A stretch of DNA of 64,000 bases, taken from Lactiplantibacillus pingfangensis. Lineage in GTDB: Bacteria; Bacillota; Bacilli; Lactobacillales; Lactobacillaceae. Shown piece by piece: positions 49,771-58,543 of the stretch (its first letter is position 1; every line of letters starts with the position of its first letter). Where the stretch lies: contig NZ_BJDG01000006.1 of the NCBI RefSeq assembly GCF_005404945.1, positions 62,001 through 126,000 on the forward strand, written 5' to 3'. Under the pieces are notes generated by a model. It saw nothing but the letters and a program-made list of their open reading frames with translations. It was not told where the DNA came from and searched no databases. The translations under genes were made by a program, and so were the position numbers.

Positions 49771-49935
49771 TTGGGACTGATAACATGCGGTCGCGGGACC
49801 AGTCCAAGCCAAGGTCGTCTTGGACTTCGCCCGAAACCCTTGCAAAATACACAAGTGTCCCGGACCGTCCGTGGCGTAAAATCGGCAAGAACAGCCGATT
49901 AACGCCACCATCACGACCGATGCTATCAGTCCCAG
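49771..49935 (-). repeat. Structured module 1, copy D
   Basis: 165 bp; terminal repeats TTGGGACTGATA / TATCAGTCCCAG. Third stem AGTCCAAG (49801-49808) / CTTGGACT (49819-49826); first hairpin GTGGCGT..AATCGGC / GCCGATT..ACGCCAC on the minus strand. Confidence 0.8.
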
Positions 49936-49962
49936 CCTTCAGCTAATCGGGCTTAGCGAAGA

Positions 49963-50119
49963 CAGCTAGAATCATTGTGCTGTGACAGTATGATTGGTCG
50001 GCGTTCTTGGCCGCCTAATCTTACTGGGCGATTCTAAGACGTGGGTTATCGGCTTGGAATCGAAGTCACAGACCGTACTTTGGCTGGGACTGTCCCACAT
50101 AGCACAACGATTCTGGCTG
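49963..50119 (+). repeat. Structured module 2, copy D
   Basis: Terminal inverted repeats CAGCTAGAATCATTGTGC and its near complement. Stem CGATTCTAAG / CTTGGAATCG stays fully paired although two positions differ from copy C. Confidence 0.75.
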
Positions 50120-50223
50120 ACGTAGCGCTCACCACAATCACTGATTTAGAAATGTCCGTTGTCAACATGACAGCTTGGCAAGTAGAAACACTAGTGAATG
50201 CGATTTAAAAAATCCCCAACATG

Positions 50224-51603
50224 TTAAGCTAAACCAACTAAATGGAACCAGAACATTTCAACAATGGCGACGACAAATACGACAGCGGTCAATGGAATCC
50301 CTAAACGCATGACATCTTTTTGCGTGTAGCCACCACCGGTATCTGGGTCACTCCCAACTAAAATTGCCAAGTTATGGAACGGCAAAATATAGTGTAAGTT
50401 CGTCACTGAGAAAACTAATAACGAAACGGCTAATGGGCTAATTCCCATGTGCGCGGTTGCGGCCACAAATGCTGGAATCGTAATTCCCATGACTGCAATC
50501 ACTGAACCCATAAACATGTGAATAATCATGGCAAACAACGTAATGACAATCGCCAACAAGTAGATATTTGTTGGGAGATTATTTGGAATAAGCGTTTTTG
50601 CAATCCAACTGTTCATGCCGGTCACTTTACCAACATTCCCGATGGCGATAGCGGAAGTTAAGAAGACGAGCACATTAACGGGCACACCTTCCCAGGACTT
50701 GGCGGTTAAAATGCCACCCACGACTGGTAAACTCATCATCAAGGCCACAATCAAAGTCAACCAACCAACATCCAAACCAGTAATCCCACTCGTTAACCAC
50801 AAGCCGATCGCAATGATCAACCAAATAATGGTCCGAATTTCTTTAGCGGTAATGCCACCTAGTTGTGCTTGTTGCTTTTTCAAAGCATCGACGTCAATAT
50901 GCACTTCTTGCGTTGGTTTGAACAAAAATAAGAACAAGAACATCGTCAACAGTGCCGCAATAATCATCGGCACACCCATATAGACAAAATATGACACGAA
51001 GTTGACCGTTTGCCCTGAAGCTGCGACTGCTAAAGGATTTAGCGACGTATCGCCAGTATAGAATACCCCAGATAATGGACATGATGCGGCAAAGACCGCT
51101 AAACCTAATTTAGCTAAATCGCGCTTAGGCATATGCGCCGTTTCCGCGACCACGGTAATCACCGACATAATCATGAAAGCTCGCGGCCATGGATGTGGAA
51201 TGAGTAACGCCAAGATAAAAGTCAACGCGAAGATCGAAATAACGATCCCTTTCCAACTTCGGACAAATTTAATAATAAAGGCATATGCAATCCGCTGGCC
51301 CAAACCAGATTCGTTGACGGCACCGGCAATCAAATAGGCCCCAATCACGAGCCACATAATTGATCCTGTCCAAGCGGAAGAAAAGACTTGGACGGGTGTT
51401 GCCACGTTCATAATTATTAGTAACATTAAATAAATCCCACCGACGAAAGCTGGTTGGGCAATTTGCATGGCCCACCAAACGACGGTCATGAGACTTAAGG
51501 CTAAATCCATCTTTCCTTTGGCAGACAGACCTGGAATTGGAATGAGATAGATGAGTGCAAATACGACAATCCCGCTAAAAAAACCAATCGTCTTTTTATT
51601 CAT
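50224..51603 (-). CDS. gacP: DASS-family anion transporter, probable gallate permease
   Basis: 459 residues with about 12 membrane segments. The start is ATG 51603 or a TTG six bases upstream that is better spaced from GAAAGGGG. The family (SLC13/divalent anion:Na+ or citrate-type) is shown by SSAWTGSIMWLVIGAYLIAG, ASCPLSGVFYTGDTSLNPLA and the C-terminal repeat-like FLTSAIAIGNVGKVTGMNSW. It follows the UbiD-type decarboxylase gene on the same strand, as gacP follows lpdC in L. plantarum, so uptake of gallate or protocatechuate is the best guess. A hairpin at 51635-51684 separates the two genes. Confidence 0.88.
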   Translation of the reverse strand: MNKKTIGFFSGIVVFALIYLIPIPGLSAKGKMDLALSLMTVVWWAMQIAQPAFVGGIYLMLLIIMNVATPVQVFSSAWTGSIMWLVIGAYLIAGAVNESGLGQRIAYAFIIKFVRSWKGIVISIFALTFILALLIPHPWPRAFMIMSVITVVAETAHMPKRDLAKLGLAVFAASCPLSGVFYTGDTSLNPLAVAASGQTVNFVSYFVYMGVPMIIAALLTMFLFLFLFKPTQEVHIDVDALKKQQAQLGGITAKEIRTIIWLIIAIGLWLTSGITGLDVGWLTLIVALMMSLPVVGGILTAKSWEGVPVNVLVFLTSAIAIGNVGKVTGMNSWIAKTLIPNNLPTNIYLLAIVITLFAMIIHMFMGSVIAVMGITIPAFVAATAHMGISPLAVSLLVFSVTNLHYILPFHNLAILVGSDPDTGGGYTQKDVMRLGIPLTAVVFVVAIVEMFWFHLVGLA

Positions 51604-51634
51604 GAGCAAAAACTGCCCCTTTCAATTAAGTCAT

Positions 51635-51684
51635 AGAAAATCCGCTATCCCAGCGCAGTTTTTGACCTTGTCGGACTAGCGGAT
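51635..51684 (-). terminator. Hairpin between lpdC and gacP
   Basis: ATCCGCTA pairs with TAGCGGAT across about 30 nt, followed by TTTTCT on the minus strand. It may limit read-through from lpdC into gacP. Confidence 0.5.
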
Positions 51685-51806
51685 CCTATGAATCGTTTTT
51701 ATTTTTATTTTCACAACTTTGGCTGAATCAGTGTCCCGTTTGACGGATTGGGGCTGATTAAGCTTAATTGTCGAAACGTGCTCACCAGCGCTGGTTCACA
51801 CTCTGA

Positions 51807-53279
51807 TTACTTCAAATACTTCTCCCAATCATCGACCTTCATAAATTGGGCACGTTCGAATTGGTCCTTCATATCAAATGGCACGGTGCCATCAATGACT
51901 AACTTCGAGCTCATTCCGCGGAAACGAATTGATTTGGGATCGTACTCTGGCCGTTCTGATGGATCTAACGGATGATTACGCATGCCGGATAAGACCATTA
52001 AGTCTTGATCGGCTTGGAAACGCGTATTCATCGTCCAAATTACATCATTCATATCAAAGATATCAACATCTTCATCAACTAAGATAACGGTCTTCAATTC
52101 CTTGAATGCTGAGAAAGCTAATAACGCAGCTTGGCGTTGAATCCCTTCATCGGCTTCATTTTCCTTGTGAATTTGCATGATGGTCATTAACTTCCCACCA
52201 CCAGCTGGCGGATTGTAGACGTTTTTCACTTTACCAGGAATGGCGCGGTCAACCAGTTGTAAGATACTTGCTTCAGTCGGAATTCCGGCCATGCTGACGT
52301 GTTCTTCAGACGGTCCAATCACCGATTGCATGATCGCATTTTTACGATGCGTAACTGCGGTTACTTTAATCACTTGTAAGGCCGGATTAGCATCACCATC
52401 ATAACCAGGAAATTCGGGCATTGCTTTACCAGTATGCGTATTGATGTCTTCTTGAATTCGCTCGTTAGGCATGATGTAGCCTTCCAAGGTGTATTCAGAA
52501 CGCGCAATGGCTTTTTCATCAACCGTCAAGCCATCGACTAATTGCACGGCTTGTTTCCGAATCGCGCCAGCAACGCCTAATTCGTTATAGCCGAATGGCG
52601 TGGTCGGTGGCTCAAAGGTTGCGCCAATTGTGACGGCCGGGTCTAACCCAATATTAATTGTGATAGGCATTGGCTTGTTGGCTTTTTCATATTCTTCCGC
52701 AAACGCGCCAATATGACGACCACCAGGCATGATGTAAATGCCTAATCTATCCTTGTCTTCCAAGACCATCCGGTGAATCGTGACATCGCTCTTCGATTTA
52801 TCCATATTAGAGCCGAAGACTACCCCAACGGTAATATATGGCCCGGCATCTTGCGGTGTATTGGTCGGTGCCGCAACCAACTTGCGAATATCAAAATCGG
52901 CGTCAGTTGCCTTGTGAACAACTTCGTGTGTTGGTGCGTCGGCTTCTTTTATCGTCACCGGTGCGATTGGATTAGAAACGGACTCGTTTAAAAATTGACC
53001 AAGCGTTTGATAATCGTGATGAAACATCTTACCAACTCGGCGTCGACTGGCCATTAAGCCGATTAAGACGCGGGTATCAGGAAAACCTTTCACATTATTA
53101 AACATCATCGCGGGACCTTCTTTAGTTGGTCGCTCAACGGTACCACCAGCACCGATATAACGATAAACACCAGAAAGTTCAGCGTTAGGATCAACGGGAA
53201 CATCGGTTTCATGATAGTTCTTCGGATCATCCTTGAGCTCGTCAAGCACACGACGTAAGTCCCATGGTTCTTCTGCCAT
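51807..53279 (-). CDS. lpdC: UbiD-type decarboxylase, gallate decarboxylase large subunit
   Basis: 490 residues from the ATG at 53279 (GGGAG nine bases upstream), the length known for L. plantarum LpdC. UbiD features: SDVTIHRMVLEDKDRLGIYI, GRHIGAFAEEYE, FEPPTTPFGYNELGVAGAIR and EEHVSMAGIPTEASILQLVD. These enzymes use prenylated FMN; the prenyltransferase subunit (LpdB, UbiX-like) and LpdD are not next to it, and in L. plantarum they lie elsewhere. It removes CO2 from gallate or protocatechuate. Phenylphosphate or vanillate decarboxylases are related alternatives. Confidence 0.9.
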   Translation of the reverse strand: MAEEPWDLRRVLDELKDDPKNYHETDVPVDPNAELSGVYRYIGAGGTVERPTKEGPAMMFNNVKGFPDTRVLIGLMASRRRVGKMFHHDYQTLGQFLNESVSNPIAPVTIKEADAPTHEVVHKATDADFDIRKLVAAPTNTPQDAGPYITVGVVFGSNMDKSKSDVTIHRMVLEDKDRLGIYIMPGGRHIGAFAEEYEKANKPMPITINIGLDPAVTIGATFEPPTTPFGYNELGVAGAIRKQAVQLVDGLTVDEKAIARSEYTLEGYIMPNERIQEDINTHTGKAMPEFPGYDGDANPALQVIKVTAVTHRKNAIMQSVIGPSEEHVSMAGIPTEASILQLVDRAIPGKVKNVYNPPAGGGKLMTIMQIHKENEADEGIQRQAALLAFSAFKELKTVILVDEDVDIFDMNDVIWTMNTRFQADQDLMVLSGMRNHPLDPSERPEYDPKSIRFRGMSSKLVIDGTVPFDMKDQFERAQFMKVDDWEKYLK

Positions 53280-53430
53280 ACTTGTCATCTCCCTTAAAAT
53301 TTACAGCTTAATCATACGGCCGGTGGAAAACGTTATCAATTCGAAATCGGCGGGCCTGTTATTCCGTATTTGAATATTAAAATATTGCTTGATTAAATTC
53401 GATAACTAAGCAACAAAGGTTCATAACGAC

Positions 53431-53458
53431 AAAAAAAGGGACAATTTACTGTCCCTCA
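53431..53458 (-). terminator. Terminator of the arsR-CDF operon
   Basis: AGGGACA / TGTCCCT stem with seven T on the minus strand. Confidence 0.85.
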
Positions 53459-53510
53459 ACAAGATGAATTTAATTATTTAGCTGTTGCCAATCGTGTCCA
53501 AAGCTAACGA

Positions 53511-54131
53511 CTAGTCGGTCTTCCCCCGTCCAGCTTGAAATGATTCCCAGCCTTCACTGGCAATAAAGTAAACTAAAATTAAGGCCGCGACCGAATCGGC
53601 CCACCACCAATTAAGCCAGGCGGTGACAATCGCGCCAATCAAAACCGTTCCGGCCATATAAGCACAGGTAATATTACACATGCCATCTTCAACCAATGCT
53701 GGCGACGCTAACGCATGACCCAACTTGCGTTTGCGCCAAGTTAAGACCGGCATGAGAATAACCGAGGCAATCGCGATGGCCATTCCCATCGGGCTCTCAC
53801 TCGCAACTTGATGGGTGATCAAATTGTAACTAGAGACAGCCGTCACATAAATTGCTAAGGCTAATAAAACGGTCCCAACGACTAGTGATGAGCTTCGTTC
53901 GGCTTGTTCAATATCTGTCTCAGACGCACCATTCGCCTCTTTGCGTAATCGCCAGATTAGTGTTGATCCCGCAATAATCTCTAAAAAGCTATCCAGGCCA
54001 AAGGCAATCAACAAGATAGAGCCCGCCTGCAACCCCGCAGTCAACCCAACGATAAATTCAAATGCCATCCAAGCAGTCGAAAAGATTTCAGTTCGAATAC
54101 TTTGTTGTACCAATTTTGTTTTAGTTACCAT
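53511..54131 (-). CDS. Cation diffusion facilitator family metal transporter
   Basis: 206 residues from ATG 54131, with GGGGGG close upstream; longer readings enter the regulator gene. Six membrane segments. The second carries [15 protein letters not shown], the fifth [17 protein letters not shown], the Asp pair positions used for Zn2+/Co2+ in CDF proteins. The usual long cytoplasmic C-terminal domain is absent, so it is a short CDF form. The gene overlaps arsR by 11 bp and is coupled to it. Efflux of Zn2+, Co2+ or similar is inferred. Confidence 0.88.
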   Translation of the reverse strand: MVTKTKLVQQSIRTEIFSTAWMAFEFIVGLTAGLQAGSILLIAFGLDSFLEIIAGSTLIWRLRKEANGASETDIEQAERSSSLVVGTVLLALAIYVTAVSSYNLITHQVASESPMGMAIAIASVILMPVLTWRKRKLGHALASPALVEDGMCNITCAYMAGTVLIGAIVTAWLNWWWADSVAALILVYFIASEGWESFQAGRGKTD

Positions 54132-54468
54132 GCTTAACCCCCCGGACAACATGATCCGCGTGAGCAAGCATTTCGTTAATAACGTCCAAAATATGTGGAT
54201 CATCTAAGCGATAATAACTCGCCTTACCGACTTTGTGAGCACTCACTAACTGATGTTTGCGCAACAATGCCAATTGGTGCGAAATTACTGATTGCTCCAA
54301 CTGTAGTAGTGCCCCCAGTTCACCGACATTTAAGTCCTGTTGCTCTAACACGTACAGTAATTGCAGTCGTGTCGGATTGCTCAATAATTTAAAAATGCGA
54401 TCCGACTCCTGCAACTTTTTAGGCTCAATTAAAATTGGTGTCCCCATTTCACATGTCATCCCTTTCAT
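54121..54468 (-). CDS. ArsR/SmtB-family metal sensor (CzrA-like)
   Basis: 115 residues if the ATG at 54468 is used; that codon lies inside the operator, and the in-frame ATGs at 54459 and 54447 may be the true starts. Winged helix with recognition helix [20 protein letters not shown] (about 58-77). The last helix has [18 protein letters not shown], giving the Asp-x-His and His-x2-His pattern of the alpha-5 zinc/cobalt site of CzrA and SmtB, with no Cys-based site. It should repress its own operon with the CDF exporter until metal binds. Confidence 0.9.
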   Translation of the reverse strand: MKGMTCEMGTPILIEPKKLQESDRIFKLLSNPTRLQLLYVLEQQDLNVGELGALLQLEQSVISHQLALLRKHQLVSAHKVGKASYYRLDDPHILDVINEMLAHADHVVRGVKHGN

Positions 54469-54493
54469 ATGTTGATATTAACATATGAAAGGG
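54460..54493. promoter_or_regulatory. Large ArsR operator palindrome
   Basis: CCCTTTCATATGTT, a six-base spacer and AACATATGAAAGGG make a perfect 14-6-14 palindrome. It overlaps the likely -10 (TAATAT, minus strand) and the first ATG of arsR. The ATATG..CATAT style matches CzrA-type sites. Confidence 0.75.
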
Positions 54494-54548
54494 TTAGTTG
54501 TAAACTAAACCCGTGCTCATGGTTAGCCACAAGCACGGGTTCAGAAAT

Positions 54549-54650
54549 TTATTTAAGTGTTTTTAAAACAGTTCGATAAATACAAAGCATTGCGACCATT
54601 AACGTCCCAGCCGTTAATACGGTTTTAAAAAATGCTTTTAATTGCTGCAC
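54549..54650 (-). CDS. 33-residue cationic hydrophobic peptide
   Basis: GTG start at 54650 with AAGGTGG eight bases upstream. The peptide MQQLKAFFKTVLTAG.. has one hydrophobic segment (TVLTAGTLMVAMLCIY) and five basic residues with no acidic one, net charge about +5. It begins 39 bp after the stop of the immunity-like gene at 54690, on the same strand. It could be a leaderless bacteriocin-like peptide, a small membrane peptide or a type I toxin. Coding is supported by SD, size and context only. Confidence 0.5.
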   Translation of the reverse strand: MQQLKAFFKTVLTAGTLMVAMLCIYRTVLKTLK

Positions 54651-54689
54651 GCTAACCACCACCTTAATCGTTTCAATTAGATTGACACG

Positions 54690-54998
54690 CTACTCAAATT
54701 TTGAGGCATCAAACCGATGTTCCCGAAAACTACCTTCAATACTGCTAGTTCGGCCAATGCTCATCAACTGACTTAACAATAAATTTTGTGTTCGTGTTAA
54801 CCGAATTTTATTAATAAATACCGTATAAGTAATATAGTTTGCCAATCGATCCACTAAGACTAAGTCAACCTCTTTTTGCGTAGCTAGACGTTCAGCAACC
54901 TGTTGTAGTGCCGCCTTGATTTCAGCGCTACCGGTAACTTTCGATCCCATAAAATCTTGGGTTAACTCTGAAACAATTCCTTTAACTTCATTCTGCAT
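54690..54998 (-). CDS. Small helical protein, possible bacteriocin immunity protein
   Basis: 102 residues, SD GGGGG five bases before the ATG. Predicted all-helical: ELTQDFMGSKVTGSAEIKAA, LQQVAERLATQKEVDLVLVD, YITYTVFINKIRLTRTQNLL, LSQLMSIGRTSSIEGSF. This pattern, with a conserved-looking helix pair and basic end, resembles the EntA-type bacteriocin immunity family (PF08951) that forms four-helix bundles inside the cell. The match is by eye and not strong. A 33-residue cationic peptide gene follows. Confidence 0.6.
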   Translation of the reverse strand: MQNEVKGIVSELTQDFMGSKVTGSAEIKAALQQVAERLATQKEVDLVLVDRLANYITYTVFINKIRLTRTQNLLLSQLMSIGRTSSIEGSFREHRFDASKFE

Positions 54999-55136
54999 AA
55001 AATCCCCCGCTCCTACATCTTCTAGTATAACAAGCTTGGCAAGGTATTAAAAATTGTACACGACCTAATTCATTAATCGGCAAAACAAAAAAAGCATTGT
55101 AACCTAATTATAAAAATGTTAATTGTCCCTGAACGC

Positions 55137-55169
55137 AAAAAAACGTACGCCACAATGCGTACGCTTTTT
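55137..55169 (-). terminator. Terminator of the EIIC-like gene
   Basis: AACGTACGC / GCGTACG(c)TT stem with T-run on the minus strand, two bases after the stop. Confidence 0.85.
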
Positions 55170-55172
55170 AAA

Positions 55173-56264
55173 CTAAACAATTTCCAATTGAAGCTGTTGT
55201 GACTCAACCCATTTGGCCGCGATTAAGACGCGATACAATACTACCGTAATTACGGCGGGAATCAGAACTCCCGTCAACAGGTAGACGAGAAAGCTCGTCA
55301 TGTTCGTTGAAGCCAGTGTAATCGGTGCAATTAATGAATTCAGCCCCAACCCCGCCAACTTGTATGACGTCGAGAAATTAAACACAATGGTCGCAATTGG
55401 TGCCGACACGATTGCGGCGACCATTGGTGGAATCGCTAACCGCGGATTCACGAGCAAATTTGGAAATTGGACTTTTGGCGTGATAATCCCTTGGGCAATG
55501 TTTGCCCCAATATTATTTTGCCGAAATGACATTACGGTAAACCCAACGAATTGCGCGGTCGTCCCAATCAACGCGGCACCTGATGAAACGGGATCCAACA
55601 TGACCGCCACCGCTAAAGCGGCCGACGACGCTGGTGTCATTAGAAACAGCGCCCATGCTAAGGAAACTGCCATCGACCCAATCAATGGATTGACTTTCAT
55701 GGATGCGGCGATAAAATGACTTAGCCAAACCAAGGCGGGTGTCGTCACTGCTGCTAAACCTAAACCAACGACCGCCCCAACAAACGTCGCCGCTAGCGGC
55801 ACCAGCATCATGTCAAGTGGGGTCTTACCAGTTAAGTAATTGCCAACCAAAACGGCAACTAAACCCGCTGCAACCGCCGAAATCGGCTGACCCGTTGAAA
55901 ACATCGGACTTTGGGCAAGCTGGACTAATGTATGACCGGTCGCAGTCACCCCAGTCGTACTGCTCTGAGAGAAGAAGACGGCATTCGCACCGATCGTTGA
56001 AGAAATCATCGCGCTAAACGTCACTAAAGTATTACTATTTAACATCGTGGCGATGGCAACGCCAAAAGCCGGTCCGAGCAAAACTTGCGCAATCCCACCA
56101 ATTTGATACAATGCCTGCCAATGGACAAAATTAGCTAATGATTGCAGTAACAAGCCGATTCCCAAACAAACCAGAATGGCATTGGAAACTCCGGCAGAAA
56201 CTTTATAGACGTAATCCATCGTCGTCATGCTATGTGTTGATGTTGCATCAGTTGATTGTGACAT
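55173..56264 (-). CDS. PTS_EIIC_2-type membrane protein
   Basis: 363 residues from ATG 56264 (GGAGG eight bases upstream). Ten or so membrane segments rich in Ala, Thr and Gly. QLAQSPMFSTGQPISAVAAG, FVGFTVMSFRQNNIGANIAQ and GLNSLIAPITLASTNMTSFL are typical of the PF13303 group of IIC-like permeases found in Firmicutes, which lack linked IIA or IIB and have no known substrate. It is single, with its own terminator, and sits next to the Rrf2 gene without being coupled to it. Confidence 0.82.
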   Translation of the reverse strand: MSQSTDATSTHSMTTMDYVYKVSAGVSNAILVCLGIGLLLQSLANFVHWQALYQIGGIAQVLLGPAFGVAIATMLNSNTLVTFSAMISSTIGANAVFFSQSSTTGVTATGHTLVQLAQSPMFSTGQPISAVAAGLVAVLVGNYLTGKTPLDMMLVPLAATFVGAVVGLGLAAVTTPALVWLSHFIAASMKVNPLIGSMAVSLAWALFLMTPASSAALAVAVMLDPVSSGAALIGTTAQFVGFTVMSFRQNNIGANIAQGIITPKVQFPNLLVNPRLAIPPMVAAIVSAPIATIVFNFSTSYKLAGLGLNSLIAPITLASTNMTSFLVYLLTGVLIPAVITVVLYRVLIAAKWVESQQLQLEIV

Positions 56265-56459
56265 ATGTATGGCCTCCACTTAATTAATAAAAATTAGATT
56301 AGAGCTATGTGAGAATGTCTTTAATTTAACCATTGATCTTTGCAACTGTCAACCGTTTTAGCTGTTCTTTTTCATGAAAGCGTCGTCACAACTAAAAAAT
56401 AGCCAAACACCAGTGGCAAACTGGCATTTGACCATTTTATATGACAGGTAATGCTTATC

Positions 56460-56939
56460 TTAATCCTTCGCCACAGCTAAACTCGCCCAATCAACGACCC
56501 CATTTTGATAACTATTCTGTTCCAATAGTTGGCTTAGCGGCACGGTTGCCAGTGTTTGGTCGAAGGCCGTCGCTGCCTTTTCAAAGGCAGCCTTGGCCGT
56601 CGCCTCACTATGTTCGATATGACTGGGACGTCCCGGGAATAGTTTTGCTGCCAAATGACGGGTCGGCATTTGGAGTGTTCCTAATTGTTCAACAGCTTGA
56701 CCGACATCTAACAAACTAATTTCTTCAACGGATCGCTTTAAGACAAACCCACCGTCCTTGCTGGCGCTTGAATCAATGAGTCCCGCAATTACTAATTTTC
56801 GTAAAATCTTTTTCAAATATGAATCTGAGACACCTAATTGCTGACTCAACAGTTGACTCTTCAACGGCGTATGATCTTTTTGTAATGCGAGCATCAGCAC
56901 GACATAGATGCCTTGTTCCACACTTTTACTAATCTTCAA
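56460..56939 (-). CDS. Rrf2-family transcriptional regulator
   Basis: About 160 residues from TTG 56939 (KISKSVEQGIYVVLMLA); a GTG at 56948 is the alternative. Winged helix with LLSQQLGVSDSYLKKILRKL (about 30-49) and wing IDSSASKDGGFVLKRS. The three-Cys cluster that binds iron-sulfur in IscR/NsrR is absent, so it senses something else, as do other lactobacillar members. It follows the NAD-binding gene by about 50 bp on the same strand; two palindromes upstream of that gene are likely its operators. Confidence 0.88.
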   Translation of the reverse strand: MKISKSVEQGIYVVLMLALQKDHTPLKSQLLSQQLGVSDSYLKKILRKLVIAGLIDSSASKDGGFVLKRSVEEISLLDVGQAVEQLGTLQMPTRHLAAKLFPGRPSHIEHSEATAKAAFEKAATAFDQTLATVPLSQLLEQNSYQNGVVDWASLAVAKD

Positions 56940-56989
56940 GCTAAACACTTCCCAATTCTTCGTTTTAACTCCTAATTATTCGCAGTGAC

Positions 56990-57580
56990 TTAGTCTTTCT
57001 GGCTCCCGACTTCCTGCAACTTAGCCAATAATTGTGCGGCAACTGTCGCCACCATGACCGGTTTCAAATTAGCGTTAAATAGACCACCAATTTTCAACAA
57101 CGGTACTAGCCGACTCATCGAATCATGCCGACCTGCGCCATAAACTAGCGTCGGTTCAACGACAGCCAATGGCAGCTCACTGGTCCTCAAGCGTTGAATA
57201 ATGCTTGCTTTCAACGCAACAAATGATTTCGGTCCCAGCTTACCACCCACGAATCCCATCGCTCGAACATGATAATCTTCTGCCAACTGCTGCATCACAA
57301 GTGCCGGTGCTTGATTTATCGCCAATTGTTGCCTTGTATCGGCGTCTGGCCGGCCAATTAAATCAACTATATAATCAATTTTAGTTGGCAGCGCTGCTTT
57401 CACGGCTGCTAAATCAGTCAAATCTAAAGCCAAATTATGCACATTGGTCGCTTGCAAGTCATTATGACCTGAGCGCGAAACAATCCAAAACTCAGCTTGA
57501 GCCTCTACTTGTTGCCACTGCCGCGTTAGTTCACGACCAATATAACCATTACCACCGAATAACACAACTGTTGTTTTCAT
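56990..57580 (-). CDS. NAD(P)-binding Rossmann-fold protein (NmrA/epimerase-like)
   Basis: 196 residues from ATG 57580, chosen for GAAAGCGAG upstream; longer readings have no SD. The dinucleotide motif is VVLFGGNGYIGREL (GxxGxxG, residues 5-18). An acidic or neutral strand end (LALDLTDLAAVKAALP) and VVEPTLVYGAGRHD follow, as in atypical short-chain reductases and NADH-ubiquinone-subunit-like epimerases. Such small proteins often act as redox sensors or quinone reductases. It is probably co-transcribed with the Rrf2 gene, which suggests stress-regulated expression. Confidence 0.82.
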   Translation of the reverse strand: MKTTVVLFGGNGYIGRELTRQWQQVEAQAEFWIVSRSGHNDLQATNVHNLALDLTDLAAVKAALPTKIDYIVDLIGRPDADTRQQLAINQAPALVMQQLAEDYHVRAMGFVGGKLGPKSFVALKASIIQRLRTSELPLAVVEPTLVYGAGRHDSMSRLVPLLKIGGLFNANLKPVMVATVAAQLLAKLQEVGSQKD

Positions 57581-57610
57581 TTTGCCAGCTCGCTTTCTAA
57601 AGACATTTAA

Positions 57611-57640
57611 TATCCATGGATACATAATATCTTTAGATAT
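57611..57640. promoter_or_regulatory. Two adjacent palindromes, candidate Rrf2 operators
   Basis: TATCCATGGATA (57611-57622) and ATATCTTTAGATAT (57627-57640) are palindromes whose centres are 17 bp apart, 30-60 bp upstream of the NAD-binding gene. Confidence 0.5.
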
Positions 57641-57668
57641 GGCCACTGTCAATTAAAAACATTAGCGA

Positions 57669-57706
57669 CAAAAAAACTAGCGTTCAATTTTTATGAACGC
57701 TAGTTG
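57669..57706 (-). terminator. Terminator of the first tetR
   Basis: ACTAGCGTTCA / TGAACGCTAGT stem with seven T-equivalent bases on the minus strand. Confidence 0.85.
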
Positions 57707-57715
57707 TCTTAAAGT

Positions 57716-58369
57716 TTATTTTTCAGGCGCCAAACCGCGGGCTAAAAAGTGTGCAGCATCGCGGCTAGCTTGTTCAATATCGAAGTTTTTATCGACACCC
57801 AGTAACATTTGTGGCACCACATAACTCGCTAGTGTGCCAATAATGTAACGAGCAATTCGGGCTACTGGCCAATCCACAATCTGGCCGGTCTGTTGAAAAT
57901 AACTAAAATACTCGCCAACTTTACCTTCAATTAATAGTTGTAACTTCCCCGATAAATTTTGAATAATTTCCGGTTTGCGCACAATCTCTTGTGCAAACAC
58001 CTTCAATAATTTTTGATTTGCTAACGCAAAGGTCATCCGATCCTGAATCGCATAAGTAATGAAACCCTCGAAATCTTGAATCTGTGACGTCTTGATTTCC
58101 GTCAAAAATTCCGCCGCGGCCATTGGAACCACTTGATCCAACATCGGGTCCATTAGTGCCTTTAGAATGCCATCCTTAGTTTTGAACTGTTTAAAAACAG
58201 TGCCTTCAGAAACACCAGCACCCTTGGCAATTTCACTCGTACTCGTCCGGTCAAAGCCTTGCTCTGCAAATAAATTGAGGCTAACACTTAAGACCGCTTG
58301 CTGTTTTTGAGTCAGTTCTGACTCCTGGAGGGTCTTTTCAAAAAGCTCCTCGACATTATTAACTTGCAT
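57716..58369 (-). CDS. TetR-family regulator
   Basis: 217 residues. Helix-turn-helix at about residues 40-62 (TSEIAKGAGVSEGTVFKQFK), followed by a helical ligand domain. It resembles the neighbour at 58544 in the N-terminal third (LFAEQGFDRTSTSEIAKGAG against LFAERGFDGTATSDIAKQAG), so the two are likely paralogs. It is 174 bp beyond that gene, on the same strand; a weak hairpin lies between. TetR proteins of this kind usually control exporters, here probably the ABC-2 system upstream. Confidence 0.88.
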   Translation of the reverse strand: MQVNNVEELFEKTLQESELTQKQQAVLSVSLNLFAEQGFDRTSTSEIAKGAGVSEGTVFKQFKTKDGILKALMDPMLDQVVPMAAAEFLTEIKTSQIQDFEGFITYAIQDRMTFALANQKLLKVFAQEIVRKPEIIQNLSGKLQLLIEGKVGEYFSYFQQTGQIVDWPVARIARYIIGTLASYVVPQMLLGVDKNFDIEQASRDAAHFLARGLAPEK

Positions 58370-58543
58370 GCTAATCCCTCACAATTTTATAAAAACGCTC
58401 ATTATAGTATAGAACATCCGCGTCATCCGCGCCAACCAACAATACCGCTCGCCACAGTTATGGGCTGGCAAAGATTACTGGACCGTCAGTTTATGACCTT
58501 CTAATCAACTTTAATTTTGACCATAACCAGCTGATTATGCTGG

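Larger units (their letters stand above)
49741..50135 (-). repeat. Composite intergenic repeat, copy D (modules 1 and 2)
   Basis: Lies between the convergent lysR and transporter genes. Module 1 at 49771-49935 is flanked by CTTCCGG (49764-49770) and CCTTCAG (49936-49942), altered copies of the duplication; module 2 is at 49963-50119. The outer AGGTTGAAAG end is not recognisable here. The 49651-50223 gap holds no gene. Confidence 0.8.

Noticed and set aside
53511-54203. Longer start for the CDF transporter
   Set aside because: The upstream 24 codons lie inside arsR in another frame and have no SD; ATG 54131 has a G-rich SD.
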